From Flammula alnicola (taxonomy: Eukaryota; Basidiomycota; Agaricomycetes; Agaricales; Strophariaceae): 64,000 nt of DNA. Shown here one piece after another: positions 13,201 to 25,675 of this stretch. Below the pieces are notes generated by a model. The model worked only from the letters and a program-made list of their open reading frames with translations, was not told where the DNA came from and did not search any database. The stretch covers positions 124,001-188,000 of the forward strand of contig JADNRV010000047.1 of NCBI GenBank assembly GCA_015499995.1. Reading direction: 5' to 3'. Every line of letters starts with the position of its first letter. Position 1 is the first letter of the stretch. Both the position numbers and the translations under genes were made by a program.

Positions 13201-14051
13201 ATTGCTGTATGACGATGCATCGTGACGAAGCGTGGTGATCTTATGGCGACGAGGAAGTTCGTAATGGAAAGCGGTTCGTGTTTGGAAAAAACTGAATCCT
13301 CAAACGACAGCCACTGACCGTCAGCGGCCTGGAAAATCTTGTTGTCGGCATCCGGTATTCTGTGAAAAAGTGCCTCTTGGGCTAGCTGAGATATTTCGTC
13401 ACAGTGGTCCAAAAGCCACCATCGTCTGGACTTTATCTGCAAAGGCGATTGAGCAGTCTCGTTGGTAGGGCAAATGAGATGCTCAAGGCTAGAAAGATAC
13501 AGCGGAGGAACGACCACCTCTACAATCCATGAGTTGAATGCTGTCTTGGGGTCCTGCTTATTATGGCTGTCCGCAGGATAAAACACCATCAGCAAACCTA
13601 GATTTTTCCCATAGCCTGTCATAGTGTTCCTTTTGCGGCCATAGTATCCCATAGTGCCATAGCAATGACAGGGCGCTACGTAGCACTTTAGCACGCTATG
13701 CCCCTTACTCAAATATCTATACAGTTGTTTCCAGTATCGTAAGATCGACTACAGAGCGTTATACTAAGAGGCTCTCGCCAGGTAAACAAATTCACGCAAC
13801 GCGCGTCCTATCACGTGAGATGTTGATGTCCGCAAATAGAAATTTGTGGACTTAAACGAAATTCACTCTTTCCTTCTCCCACCATCATCATGCACCAGTC
13901 CACCGTCAAAGTCGCCCACCAACTTCCACAACATCCTAGAGTGCTATTCACCTCATCCTCTATTGTACTCTACCCCGTCTGTCGCCACCCCCCTTACACC
14001 TTGGTTAACACCCAATAACGTCTCAGTGAAGATCAACATCGTTGCTTCTCC

Positions 14052-14505
14052 TGTCAAGCAAATACCACCTGTCAGTGCGCCATTGCATAGCAAAGGTACG
14101 ACCAAGGCTCGTACTCACCGCCTCGGCTCCTTCTGACCCCCCATTTAACCCCAGATTCCCTCCATGCAACCATATCTCTCAGTACGTGGTACCCGTTCGC
14201 CTCTCCTCCTCGCCCTCGAAGATCCTGCGCTGGGTGTTGTTATCGACCATAGAATAGGTTTCGAGGCATAGACGGACGAAGAAGGATGAGAATTGGTGTG
14301 TAAGGTTCATAAACGGTCCTGGAGATGGCATCAAGAACGTCGAAGCCTGACAATGTGGAGAGCTGAGGTTCGGCCTGCATCCCCCAGCTCATTCGTATGC
14401 CTGGCCAGCGACCCGCAAATCGGCACCGCCCACCTTCAATCGACCGGAGAGCTGAATTAGCCACCACACGCCCGGTGCATGTCAGCCAATGTACGCTCCC
14501 GAGCC
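14052..14505 (-). repeat. Captured gene fragment inside transposon, copy 1 (CID-like exon)
   Basis: This is about 450 bp, directly repeated at 14,727-15,185. On the minus strand, after a CAG acceptor, it encodes GFDVLDAISRTVYEPY and, after a shift, LCLETYSMVDNNTQ. This resembles the RNA polymerase II CTD-interaction domain (CID, as in Pcf11/Nrd1), with its DSI..NV..PY and Y.LVD..TR signatures. The reading frame is damaged. It looks like a host exon with flanking introns carried by the transposon. Confidence 0.55.
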
Positions 14506-14726
14506 CTCTCCGCTATCATCATCATCGGACTAGCCGCTCCAAGTCCGTCTTGCCCATGCTCGCCCGTAGTGTCAAGTTTATAGCCCACTTGTAAGCGCCT
14601 CATTTCATTCTTCTCCGCCCACTTTTCGCTGATGATATCATATCTAGAGCATCACATTACGGTCAGCAACTGTTCTCATGCACGTAAGTAAGGCTTGCTG
14701 CTCACCTTAGCAGAGACTGATGATCC

Positions 14727-15185
14727 ATCCTGTCAAGCAAACGACCCATCGGCGTGCCATGGCATAGCAAAGGTATGACCAGGACTCGTACTCACCGCCC
14801 TGGTTCCTGCTGACCCCCCGTTTAAACCCAGATTCCCGCCATGCCAGCGTATCTCTCGGTACGTGGTATACGTTCTCCTCTCCTCCTCGACCTCGAAGAT
14901 CTTGCCGCGGGTGTTGTCGTCGACCATAGGATAGGTTTCGAGGCATAGACGGACGACGAAGGACGAGAATTGGCGCGCATAAGGTTCATAAACGTTCTCG
15001 GAGATGGCGCCAAGAACATCGAAGCCTGACGACGTGGGCCTGCATCCCATCACACCCACTGGCACCAGCACATTCGTATGCCTAGCCAGTGACACGCAAA
15101 TCCGTACCGCCCACCGTCGATCAACCGGAGAGCGGAATTCGCCACCACACGCCCAGCGCATGTCGGCCAACGTACGTCGTCACCT
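14727..15185 (-). repeat. Captured gene fragment inside transposon, copy 2 (CID-like exon)
   Basis: This copy has the better-preserved exon. After an AG at about 15,028 the minus strand reads GFDVLGAISENVYEPYARQF and then SSFVVRLCLETYPMVDDNTR and GKIFE. The pattern NV..PY...FS.......YP.VDDNTR.K fits helices of a CID fold. The family call is from recognition of the motif spacing, not from a search. A local duplication within the element, or two capture events, could explain the two copies. Confidence 0.58.
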
Positions 15186-18100
15186 CTCTCCTCACCTCCT
15201 CGCATGCTGACGACCCACACTCTCGCCAGTCTCCGCTACCCTCTCGCCGCCTTTGAACACCCTGATCTTGTTTTGAGCAGAGAGCAGGCCCATTGCCTAG
15301 CCCTTCTCTCTGCTCGTTCACACTTATGCTCAACACCTGACCTACCACCACCACCCATGCACACCCCACTGCTGGCACCGCTGACGACGCCAAACTCCCC
15401 TCCACCTTTCACTACATGCATACAGGGGTATGACAATAGCGCAAACTACCAGGTACGTGGCCAGACGCCCCTTGTTTTACGCCGCTGACTGTGCACCTGT
15501 AGGCCGTGTGGGGATGCGAGGCATCTCTCCAAATACCGCCCATCGACCGCTACCCCTTTCGTGCCCCGGGAAGGATTTAGCCTCGCCACGTCACCAGGTC
15601 CACCACTACCATCACCCCTCTCTCTTGCAAGGCCCCACAGAATCATGTCCATATGCTGTTGCCTTCAGCCTCGTATTTACATATGTATTAGTAGTTCAAA
15701 TATATTATTGCGTTGTTAGCTATCCAAACAAGTGCGAATCTGATACCCCAGTGTGCCATAATTGAGTACAAAAAGGCCTGCAGAGGAAGCCCAGAATAGC
15801 ACTGTAAAGGGTTGACCTCACGCTGCATAGTGATCTATAGCGCGCCATAGTGCCCTGCCCTATCTATATATAAACGTGAGAACGCTATGTAACACTACGC
15901 ATTCGGTACCCTACACTATGACGCTATGGCACTATGTAGCGCTCGGCAGCACTCTCCCGCGTCCCCCAGGTTTGCTGATGACGACGTCCTGCCTATTTGA
16001 TGAGATTGCAAAACGAGCATTCAGATGGAAGGGAAGAGAAGTCGATTTCGTTAGGCGGACTGTCGAAAAGAGGTACGAATGGGACTGTTGCTTTTCAATT
16101 CCATCGAACCTGATTGCTTGTTGCACCATCATCTTCTGGGTTTGAATCTTGAGGGAGGCGGCAGTAGTTTCATGATTCGAAGGAATTGGGGTGCTATCTG
16201 ACGTCGTAACTAGCCATTTTTGCTCCAGATCTTCTCCGAGGGAGGATGCCATGCCTCGTTGTCGAATGCTGACATACAAATGCGTAAAGTCTTTTCCGAG
16301 AGGAGAAATTGAGGACCTTTCAGCCTCCAAAGACCAGAACACTCGACTCTCGATTCCGAAGGAGTGTGTACTCTCTGCCGCTGTAATCCTCTCCAAACGG
16401 GTAAAGAAGAAGGAGCTGTGTGCCAGATCCCGATACACCGTCTTGATAAAACCACGAATGGTTTCGTAATCACAACGCTTCTCGTTCATCGAGGATTCCA
16501 GTGGCAAACAAAATAGTGTCTGCCAAGAGATATCAGTCCCATGGGGAATAAGAAAAGGCTGGTTTATCCATACCCCTTCATATCGTGGCGAACCAGAAGA
16601 GAAGTTGAACATACGTTCGAATGGTTTCAATTGGTCGGGATAGTGTCTAGAATATTACAAATTTCAAAAAGTTCGAAAAGGCTAGACTAATAGCGTACCT
16701 TGCAATGTGAGAAATCTTCTGTTTTAATACATTACGTTTCTGACCACGCTTGGGAGGAAAATATGTTCCAGTGGGATCGAGAATCATGACGAATTCTCCG
16801 GAAATAATTGTCGCCACCTAGACACAGATTAGTGAAATACGGTCGGAAAATACAACAAGAACCATACATCTGTAAAGTAGTATAAACTCAGCGCGCCTAA
16901 CCCATGTCGCCCATGTGTATCAGGCCGGTCAAGCTTCCCTCCTCTCCCAACCCGCCTCAAGCCGAGAAAGTCGTCATCGGATAAGGTCGCATTATTGTGG
17001 AGTATGAGAGCCGGATGTTCATACAAGGACTTGAACTCGGACGAGAGGACATGCTCCACAGAGTGGACGCCTGAACTCAGTAAAATAGAGAATTCAGTTG
17101 CATTAGCATCGTCCGCATTGGCTAAGAATTCGTTGATGGCATAGCGTGGATCATAGTCGCGGAGGAATCCCCGAATGCGACCGACGAGATCTTCTGACAT
17201 TTGTTCGTCATCATCGTCGTCATCTCCTAGCACAAGCGAGCCCAGAAATTCAATTTTTAGTTTCTCCGCAAGTTCTCTTGAGATGCAATTGTGGACAGGA
17301 GCTCTGTCAGATATCACTCCAGATAGATAGACGTAACTGGTGTCACGGTAATAAACTTTATCGAGAGGATATCTTTTCAGGTCACCAGTAGGCACCCAGA
17401 TAGACTCTCGCTCGAAGGCAGGATGATATTGAGCTATCTCTTGTAGGAGGTAAACCATTGCCTGAACGGTCGTTTTCTCAGTGGTGACCAACTCATCTAA
17501 AAGAGTCTCCAATGCAGGGCTGTACGACAATGTCCAATTGTTTGTCATCGAATACATTGGTTCAATATACGTAGAAGCGTACCGTATAGTGCATCCCATT
17601 CGCAGTAGAAAAGACGCGGCCTTCGAATGGTCTACGAGCCGGAAAGGGGGCGAGAGATGAATATCGGACAGTAACGCATGTTGTGTCTTGACGGTTTCAC
17701 TTTTAGAGCGCCATACTGGAATCCAGGATTGATCACAAACGGAATTGCAGATATCGTCGAGCGTTTCAGCCGTAAGGTTGCTGCAACTCTGGAGTCGGCC
17801 GAGATAATTGATTAATTCCACCAGCCTCTTATTTCTCTCTGCGCTCGGTGGAAGTGCGACTGTGAGCTGCAGCTGGCGGACCAAGATAGAAGATGGGACG
17901 ATGTCGGACCAGCCTAAGGCTAGACGAAAATCCTGAGACGTGATTTCAATATCTTTGAGTATGCTCAACACCTTATCATAGTAATAAAGACGCGCGTTCA
18001 GTCCAGACCCCATATCACGACAGTTGTTTGGGGAAGAAAGTGCGGAGAGGGAGGATGGAAGCCATGGGTCACCACGGCTCTGCGTAATGAGGGGCTTGTA

Positions 18101-21100
18101 ACTTGGGTCCCAACCACGATTGAGGGCTTTCACAAACTCTGTTGCTTTTTGGATGACATGTTGATCAGCGAATGGCGAGGATGACCGCAGATATGCAAGA
18201 CGATCGGCAACGACAACTTCATCGAGGGTTGAGCGTACGAAACCTAGGTTCTCCATGATTGCTAAATAATCGCTCTGGGTGAATCGACCAGTGGGCAGTT
18301 TGCCGCACTCGCCTATGTATAGATTTGCTAAAATGGATTTAGGATGTATGAGATTGCGAGGAGGGACACGGGCCGGTACACCATTTACGGTGACAAAAGG
18401 TAAGGCCTCCAATTGCGAGCGCAGCAGCGGAGGAAGCTTCCGCCAGTTGTCAAGAAATTTTTCAATCCAAACATCCTGCAGCTCAGCGGGCTGTGCGTCC
18501 CAATTATCGACTGCGAGTTGGAGTAAATCGAATTCCTTGTTGACCGTCGCAGTACCAGAATCAACGATAGAAGCTAAGATTCTGGTAGTTGAATCCTTCC
18601 AATCGACGTAGATGGTGTTTGGCATGTTTCGGAGAAGAGGCAGAGGATAATCATCTTCGACGTCTGTATACAGATGGTATCCGGATATGGTGCCTAAGCC
18701 AAGGGATTCTCTGACTTTCCGCACCGTGAAGATCTGGAGGGACCCTAATGTCTGTCGCTCTACTGATGAAAGTGTGACACGGTAATTGCGAGGTAGTCCT
18801 GACATAAGAGAGTCACGAATGGAGACCAATGCTTCTTGAGAGAGCCGTGACTGGCGCGCAGAATCACAGCTTCGCATCAGCAGCGCTATGTATCTAGACG
18901 TGTGAGGGATATGCGCGAGGGATTCTTGTGTCAAACACAAAATAAGGCTGGCGTCATTAGCGACCTCAGGGTGAACAGGATAGACGCCGAGGAGACCCCA
19001 AGCATCGATTGAGGCCTGATTAACGTTTCGAAAGTCAATGATTTGAGCGGAGAGCTTCCTGAGGCTGCCAATTGATGTTGGGAGTAAATGGAGGTGCGTA
19101 ATTGCGCCGATCTTGTCAAAAAATGATTTCCTCTCGCACCATCGGGCGAGCCATGACCAAAATTGAATGAGCCAGGTTACGTCGACGAGACATCCTGGCG
19201 CAACTTCGTCCACAGATGAATCTAAATCAAATCGTGAAACCAGACGTGAAATGACGTCGTCGACACTGAGTAGTTTTACATTCAAGATCTTGGAAGCCTG
19301 TGGGCGGACAAGAAACGACCTCAACTTATCCGACATAAACGCCCACGCGAGCATCCTTCGATCTTCCGAGAATATGTTTGATTCGTCCTCTGATCTGGGT
19401 ACGATATATTTGGCAGTGCTGGATGCAGGCTCAAATGCCACCGATACGCCAGCTGCAGTCTGAAACCACGGCAGGCCGATCACGTGAGACAGATTCGGCG
19501 TAGATTGAGAGAAGACTAAATATTCGATGATTGCTGTTGCGATGTGGGCATCACAGGAGAGCGAGAAGCCGGTATCCTGGGCTTCAAGCAGTGCCTTATG
19601 TAGGGATCCGGCGGAAAGGATAGGCGCAGAAAGGGTGGAGGCAATGGGTTCAATGATCGCGAAGATGTGAGGAGGGAGCTGGACGATATTCAACCCAAAT
19701 GGCGGCAGTAAGTTCAAGGATATAGTGGGATGGGGAGAGGCCAAAAGAACTCGAGCATCGGCCAGGGAAACCAGGTGCTCGGTCCCGTCATGCGCTATGG
19801 TGGGGAAAATAGGAAGATTGCGACGCACGGCCTCCATGGTGAAGTTCTGAGCGATATCCGTCCAATAACATTCTTTGTCGTGCTCCTCAGGTGGCCATGC
19901 CGACCAACCTTTGGAAAGAAATAGGTCATTGGGTAATTCCGAGAGAATATTCGCCCATGCAGTTGGAACCCACTCCTTGAAAATAGTGCGATTCCATTCG
20001 ACAAGTAGACTGTGAAACGACCACATTATGGTCAGAAGTAAATAGCATATGCCACGCTAGGTGATAGAAATACGTACCTCTCGCGCGATTCTGGAGGGCC
20101 AACCTCTTGAGCATTCTTCAAACCCTGTCGGTCCGGTGTCAGCGCAAAAACAGCGTTTACGTGCAACGTGAAGCCAGGGAGTCTGATGGGCAAGGGCAAC
20201 AGGGTGAAGAGGCGCCCTTGGATCATCAATCCTTCCAGGCGCAACGCCACATCCACCGTTGGCGTAAGTTTCTCCGTCGCCAAGCGGTCCTCTACGTCGT
20301 ACCCTAGCCTGCGTGATATAATACTCGCGGCGTCCTTCTTGTCGACTACGAGATGATGAAAAGACCACTTTTGAATGATCTGGATGCCGTCATGACGTGT
20401 AAGAGTGGTCGTGCGAGAGACTGTTCCAAGGCGCTGACTGGGGTCCAACGGCTCAATCTCGACTTTGCCTAGTATGCTTTGGTGACCGGATGCATCGATA
20501 TGTCGCACTTCAATGCTGGTGATATACTTCAGGAAGATGATGACCTGTTCCAACTCGCTCATGGCGAAACTTTTGAGGAGGTCTGCAATTTCCTTGACCG
20601 AAGTCGGCGTATCTTTGATTTCGCTGCGACGCGCCTGATTTGCGGTGCGGAGGGGCAATCGAAAGATCGTCCCATTGAACTCGCTGAAGACATCATCGAC
20701 GACAGAAGCGAAAGGCGCAAGTTGATCTTGATACTTAGGCCCTTCGTCAACGACATCGATGGAAACTCCACCTGGGTGTTCTTCGAATTCTTGATGAGGG
20801 TCCAAGATCATTAACGTCCGACCCGAGAGAATATGTGGATTCTCCGTAAGCTGAGCAGCAAAACGTTAAGCCTCATATCGGATAGGAATGCGGGACATAC
20901 ATGGTATGATGCTCGAAAGCCTAATCCGTTCTTGCCAGTTTGACTGCAATATACGTCAGACAAAACCTGGAATGGCATGTTGATGCTGTGAGACGCACCT
21001 TTCATCCGATTTCTTGCTGGATGAGTGTATCTTCTGAAGAGCTTTCCAATCAACATCCCGCAGGACGCCATCGTTGACTGCGATCAAAGCAGGTCCTTGA

Positions 21101-21353
21101 GTGTCTCTGAGGACAGGGTCCACGACAGACTCGGCGGGAAACGACCGCTCATCGAGTATGAAGATCTGAGAGATCGGTCAATGGTCAGGCTGCGAACATG
21201 ACGAACAGGAGACTGTCATACCTGGGAGGACGCCTTTGCGTCGTCGCTATTCTGTATATATTCGCGAAAGATGGCTGAGTTGCCAGGATAACCATTGAGG
21301 ATGCCCCTGATGAGGGCAGTAATTTCTGCATATTCTCGTGCGCTCTGAGGCAT

Positions 21354-23237
21354 TGTGGTGGCAATGAACAAGGGACAGAGAAGGGGGAATAGGAACATGC
21401 GAACTTAAGTAGGCTCTGATCGCGATAAGGACGGGCGCTAAAATGCATTAGTCATCACACACAAAAAAAGGCGAGGCTTGCTTCGAGGCATAGCTGTCGT
21501 TGAATCCACTTCCGCCATCAAGTTCCATTGATAGGTATAAACCCCAACTTCGCAACTAGTAACATTTTTCATTTTATCATTGACGACATGACGACGTAGA
21601 TGATAACAAACTTAGCTAGTTATTGCAAGCAATCGAAACGTCGATAGACACGAGGATCAGCTCAAAATGCAGAACATTCTCCGCCTCCGTAACCACGGCT
21701 ATAGATATAGCAAGCATGAACATGATCGCAGGCACTGCATCGCCTGCAATAACACGTTTCTGGAATAATGGAACAATCCATCATCACTGTGGATGACCAT
21801 GTGATAGGACTGTGGGTACAATCGTGCCGTCAGCCTGACTCAGCCAAGGAATAAAATATGCATGAACTCATTCGTCGACGAACTTCTCGTAAATGAACAG
21901 AAACGCAGCAACAACTATGAAGTCGCTCCGTCTTAATCAAGGTCGGCGGGGCATGAGCTACCAGGCGTTCGGTGGCCACATTAGCGAGAACAGGTGCCCA
22001 AAAAGATGGATGCGGACGGAGACTCCTTTTGGCAGACGAAAAATTAACATAAGCTCGCCGCAGGAATTTAACATGAGTTCGCTGCAGGAATTATTATCAG
22101 CTCGCAAAGAAGCGATATCAATTCTCATGGACTCACTTAATCCTCCTGAAATCATCTTCTTACGTTATATCGACAGAAAAAGCACCACGAGAGCGCGAAC
22201 TTTTCGCAAAGGAAGTCTTCCTGGGTACTTGACAGAGTCAAGGTCTTCTCCAATCCTAAACATGGAGTATGAAAGGCAGCATCGCCTGAAAGCACGTATT
22301 GTCGCATCATTGGTTTCTACCTTGCGGGCCGAGTGGACGAAGGAGCACCGCTCATGCTTGAGCAATAGCCTGGATCCGAGGTAAGACATAGAATTACTGT
22401 CCCCGATAAAAGACTTACAAAGATAATGCCATACAACGGACGGGACCATGCTCACAACATCGAAAAATGCCGTCGAAAAACCTTCAGAATAAGGTGAATT
22501 GCAATGACCCTCTTCTCGAAAGTTAGAGAGCAGCATCCACTCACCAATGCAGTGGGGTTAGCCGCTAAGAAGCCTTCCATGGCAGGACATTATGGCGCAC
22601 GAAGAGAGCGAGAGACTATCAGGTCGTGGTGGTCGGGAAATCGGAGTTTTCATAGAAAAATTCTCACGTATCGTGTGAATGTTCGCATGTCCGGTCCAAG
22701 TCCGGTCCCGGACTTCCGGCTTGCCCCTTAGTGCATTACTCATTGCGGCATACCGTCGGGTTCTCCGAGATGTGGGGATAGTTTTGACTATTTACATCCC
22801 TTCTCTCTCCGAAACGCCAGCCATGGCCACTTGTATACCACGCGAACCAAACGCAGATAACTCTTGGCATGTTGAATGTTGACCCACGTGATCGACGTTG
22901 AAGTGGGGTATTGCCGTGTCGGCATGTCGAATATACTGAGCGACTTTCGGTCACAAACTTTCTCGATGATGTCTGGTCAGAAACTGCTGATGTCGATTGA
23001 ACGCAGGCATTACAGTTATCGCACATTTCACCTCCTTTTACCTTCGCACTCGAGGTTGGTGTTATGTCCCTGACATCGGACTGAAATCGCCTTCGTCGCT
23101 ACAATCTGTGAAGCGTATCACGCGATAGGCCAAAGTTCAGGAATGCGGGGATAATTGTCCGTCCATGTTCCGTGAGTAGGCGCCCTTCATTGATTCTTCG
23201 TCCTGACTTCCATCTCCAATAACCCGGCTGATGCAAT
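21354..23237. other. Duplicated 5' flank of copy B, then spacer
   Basis: 21,354-21,815 matches the left copy's upstream flank (7,608-8,130). From about 21,820 to 23,237 I see no supported gene. A 163-codon frame at 21,893-22,384 has no recognisable feature, no splice structure and unremarkable composition. The last 100 bp are the likely promoter of the peroxidase pseudogene. Confidence 0.5.
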
Positions 23238-25387
23238 ATGCGCAATTCTTACTTCTCTCTTCTCTGGATTCCAGCAGCATCGCTGATTGTTTCAGGATAC
23301 CAATGGCCATCGCCGCAATATGACGCGCTTGAAGGCTTTCTATACGAAGGGGGCGATCGCGTTTCTGGTGATGTCAAGATTTCTGAAATTGCAGCAAACT
23401 GTCGGAATCGAACCAGTCCAGATTCCAATGTAGCGGCGGAGTGGCTCCGTTTCGTGCGTTTCACCTTCTTATATTTTTGCTCGTTGACTCACAACGTAGG
23501 CCAGGCCTACCATGATATGGCTACACACAACATTACGGATGGAACGGGTGGCCTGGATGCCTCAATCTTCTACGAGCTAGATAGGCCAGAGGTAGTTATC
23601 AGTTTTCCACCTGCAATGAGTTCGCGTTTTGACGAGAAGTAGAACATAGGTGATGGGATGCAAAACACTGTGTCAGATTTCCGATTTACAGCCACGAAAT
23701 ACGTCTCCCGTACGTAGCGCCATGAGATGAATAACTTTCACCGAAGCTGATTCCAGTAATACTTCATCTTGTCTGGTCATAAAGTGCCGATATTATCGCC
23801 CTTGCTGCCATCTGGGGGGTGGCATCTTGCGGAGGTCCACAAATCAAGTTTCGAGGAGGACGGGCAGATGCTACAGGTGCTCGTGCTCCTGGCGTCCCGG
23901 AACCCACACAAGATGCCAATAAGTTTCGCCTTCAAGGATTCACCCGAGCGGAGATGATCACTCTCGTTGCATGTGGACATACGATAGGAGCTGTACGAAG
24001 CGCCGACTTCCCCGATGTCGCCAAACCAAACCCCTTAGACCGAGTAGAATAGGACTCGCGAAGTTCGATAGGACGCGACGATGCGATGTGAGTGCACATT
24101 CAGACCTTCTTTACAAATTAATAATGGAATGGTGACAGAATCACCGAATACTTGGATGGTTCCACGCAGAACCCATTAGTTATTGCCTCGAACACTACTT
24201 TTAACTCGGACATTCGGATTTTTAGCAGTGATGGGAACGCGACGATGCGCAGGTATGCATGAAATATTTACGACTTTTACGTATGAATCTCAGAGTTACT
24301 CGAATAGCTTGGCATCCCCAAGTGCCTTTGCGCAGACGTGCGCTACAATCTGGAACGCATGTTGAACACCGTTCCTGCTGGCGTGCAGCTTACGGATGAA
24401 ATAACTTCTTCCAGTGAAAGTCTCGGACGCACAGCTGACTGTCATAAACTCGCAGTTGGTTTTCACCACTCTTCTCCGGGTGAGTCGTGAATTCTCCTCC
24501 GCAAGTTACGAGGGGCCCGATGTTTAATCCGTATGTGTTACCCACAGCTTTCTCGCCCTGATAATACACCGTACCCGCGGGCGCGCAGTTACTTTGTTCT
24601 GGTGTGATCGAGAGGACAATTCAAAGAATGCGCTGGAAATTCAGTCATGTAGCAAAATCGCCACAGCACACTGATATAACTCCCTCGCCCCTGGAATGTC
24701 TACCAACATTGCTCTTGATGGTTATCAGTTTGCGGTTGCTCTCTCGCCAAACCAGTCCTTGTCGAACTTCTGGTTTGAGGTCGACGAGGCAACGGCTCGG
24801 CCCCACTGACCTACAACAACGGAGGAGGAGATGAAAATACAGGAGGTAGCAGGAATCATACCAGAATCAAAATTTCACCATTGTGGTTGGCGTGCGTTGT
24901 TTGTTCGTTAGCATCTGCTGTCCATCTAATCTCTATATCAGATTCGCGACGACATTAATGTTACTGGTGGAACTATGTTCGCCTATATATCGAATGACGC
25001 ACCGCCAACGTTGAATGCGACGGTTCCATTGCACCACAATACAACAGGAACCATTGTGGCTGGCTATTCCTATTATTACGGCAATATCGTGGTCCCGCAT
25101 TTGCGATGACGACATTGGATTTCGAGGTCGTTGGGGCCGAGAATGTGACTTACAAGGTGGATTACATGCAAACTAGGTCAATCGGCCCTGTTTTCTTTGC
25201 CAATGTACCTCTTTCATCTGCCACCACGACCACTCTATCATCGACTGCAGTACCAACGACTACGGCTAAGGCGTCTGCAGCATCAGCCATGTCGACGTCA
25301 CTATTATCCCCTGGTTATAGGCATGCGCCGCCCTGCTTCTATTCTCTGGTTTTTTCCCTTAGCTTACGACGTGCTTTTCAAACATAA
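23238..25387 (+). pseudogene. Secreted fungal heme peroxidase (class-I-like), frameshifted
   Basis: It starts MRNSYFSLLWIPAASLIVSG, a signal peptide. The distal heme side reads EWLRF|AYHDMATHN, with catalytic Arg and His separated by the usual three residues, across an intron at about 23,455-23,507. Then come DGTGGLDASIFYELDRPE, ADIIALAAIWGVASCGGP, FRGGRADATG and the proximal heme-ligand motif LVACGHTIG near 23,970. The C-terminal part carries an FWFEVDE block and a Ser/Thr-rich tail ending in a hydrophobic stretch. The family uses H2O2 to oxidise substrates; this secreted fungal branch is poorly characterised. The frame is broken around 24,030-24,085, 24,356 (WNACTGA for the expected WN-RML), 24,410, 24,787 and 25,108, mostly by 1-nt losses. 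I infer a recent pseudogene; sequencing error at every site is less likely. Confidence 0.82.
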
Positions 25388-25675
25388 CTCCAGATTGCAT
25401 ATACATTTGCCCACTTGTAATCAGACTCGAAAAATATATCTCCAATCTTGCCTAATATAGCTGTTCTCAAACTGCTCCAAAGAAAGACTCGATGGTTAGT
25501 TCTTGTATTTCATGCCTATATCCTTAACTTTTTTTTTGGTGCGGACCTCTCGAGACGCACGTGTCGTATTTAAGTCGACTCGAGTAATAGGACAATATCT
25601 TAGAGAAAGACCGTCCAGAAATGAAGCAGCGGGCTCCCCATAGAAGTCGGCCCAAATTCTTGCATACAACAGATC

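Larger units (their letters stand above)
13587..15980. mobile_element. Non-autonomous TIR DNA transposon, 2,394 bp, inside the sacsin-like gene
   Basis: Both ends carry CATCAGCAAACCT(A/G)G in inverted orientation (13587-13601 and 15966-15980). The flanks repeat the dinucleotide AC (13585-13586 and 15981-15982). Removing the element and one AC restores the frame ..QDVVFYPAD.., matching copy A (QDVVLYPAD). A subterminal motif CATAGTGCCATAGC occurs inverted near both ends (13650-13663 and 15923-15936), amid further CATAGTG/CTATG repeats. No transposase frame is visible, so it must be mobilised in trans. The 2-bp duplication and subterminal repeats recall the CACTA/EnSpm group, but the termini do not read CACTA, so the superfamily is open. 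Confidence 0.87.
10247..21353 (-). pseudogene. Sacsin-like double-ATPase/BTB giant gene, right copy (B), split by a transposon
   Basis: Exons on the minus strand: 21353-21222, 21165-20999, 20943-20901, 20850-20078, 20009-16868, 16817-16699, 16646-16574, 16519-15981, [transposon 13587-15980], 13584-11425, 11367-10746, 10693-10493 and 10434-10247. Taking one copy of the 2-bp target duplication and one missing nucleotide near 11,545, the exons sum to 8,160 nt, equal to 2,719 residues. ATPase module 1 spans about residues 10-230 (YIQNSDDAKAS, QGPALIAVND, GKNGLGFRASYH, LSGRTLMILDPH). Module 2 spans about 1290-1440 (NEFLANADDANATEF, GRHGLGALSLYYFTDVATI). A BTB/POZ domain spans about 2540-2700 (LTDFILQ, HRALVAAIIPHF, TLLDFIYTGD). 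Sacsin-type ATPases are Hsp90-like; BTB domains commonly bind cullin-3. The fusion suggests a chaperone-like ubiquitin-ligase adaptor (inference). The gene as it stands is interrupted, so it is probably inactive. Confidence 0.88.

Noticed and set aside
13587..15980. Assignment of the transposon to Tc1/mariner or hAT
   Set aside because: The target duplication is AC, not TA, and is 2 bp, not 8 bp; no transposase is present to decide.
21893..22384. 163-codon plus-strand frame
   Set aside because: Nothing recognisable, and no intron structure in a genome where genes of this size usually have introns.
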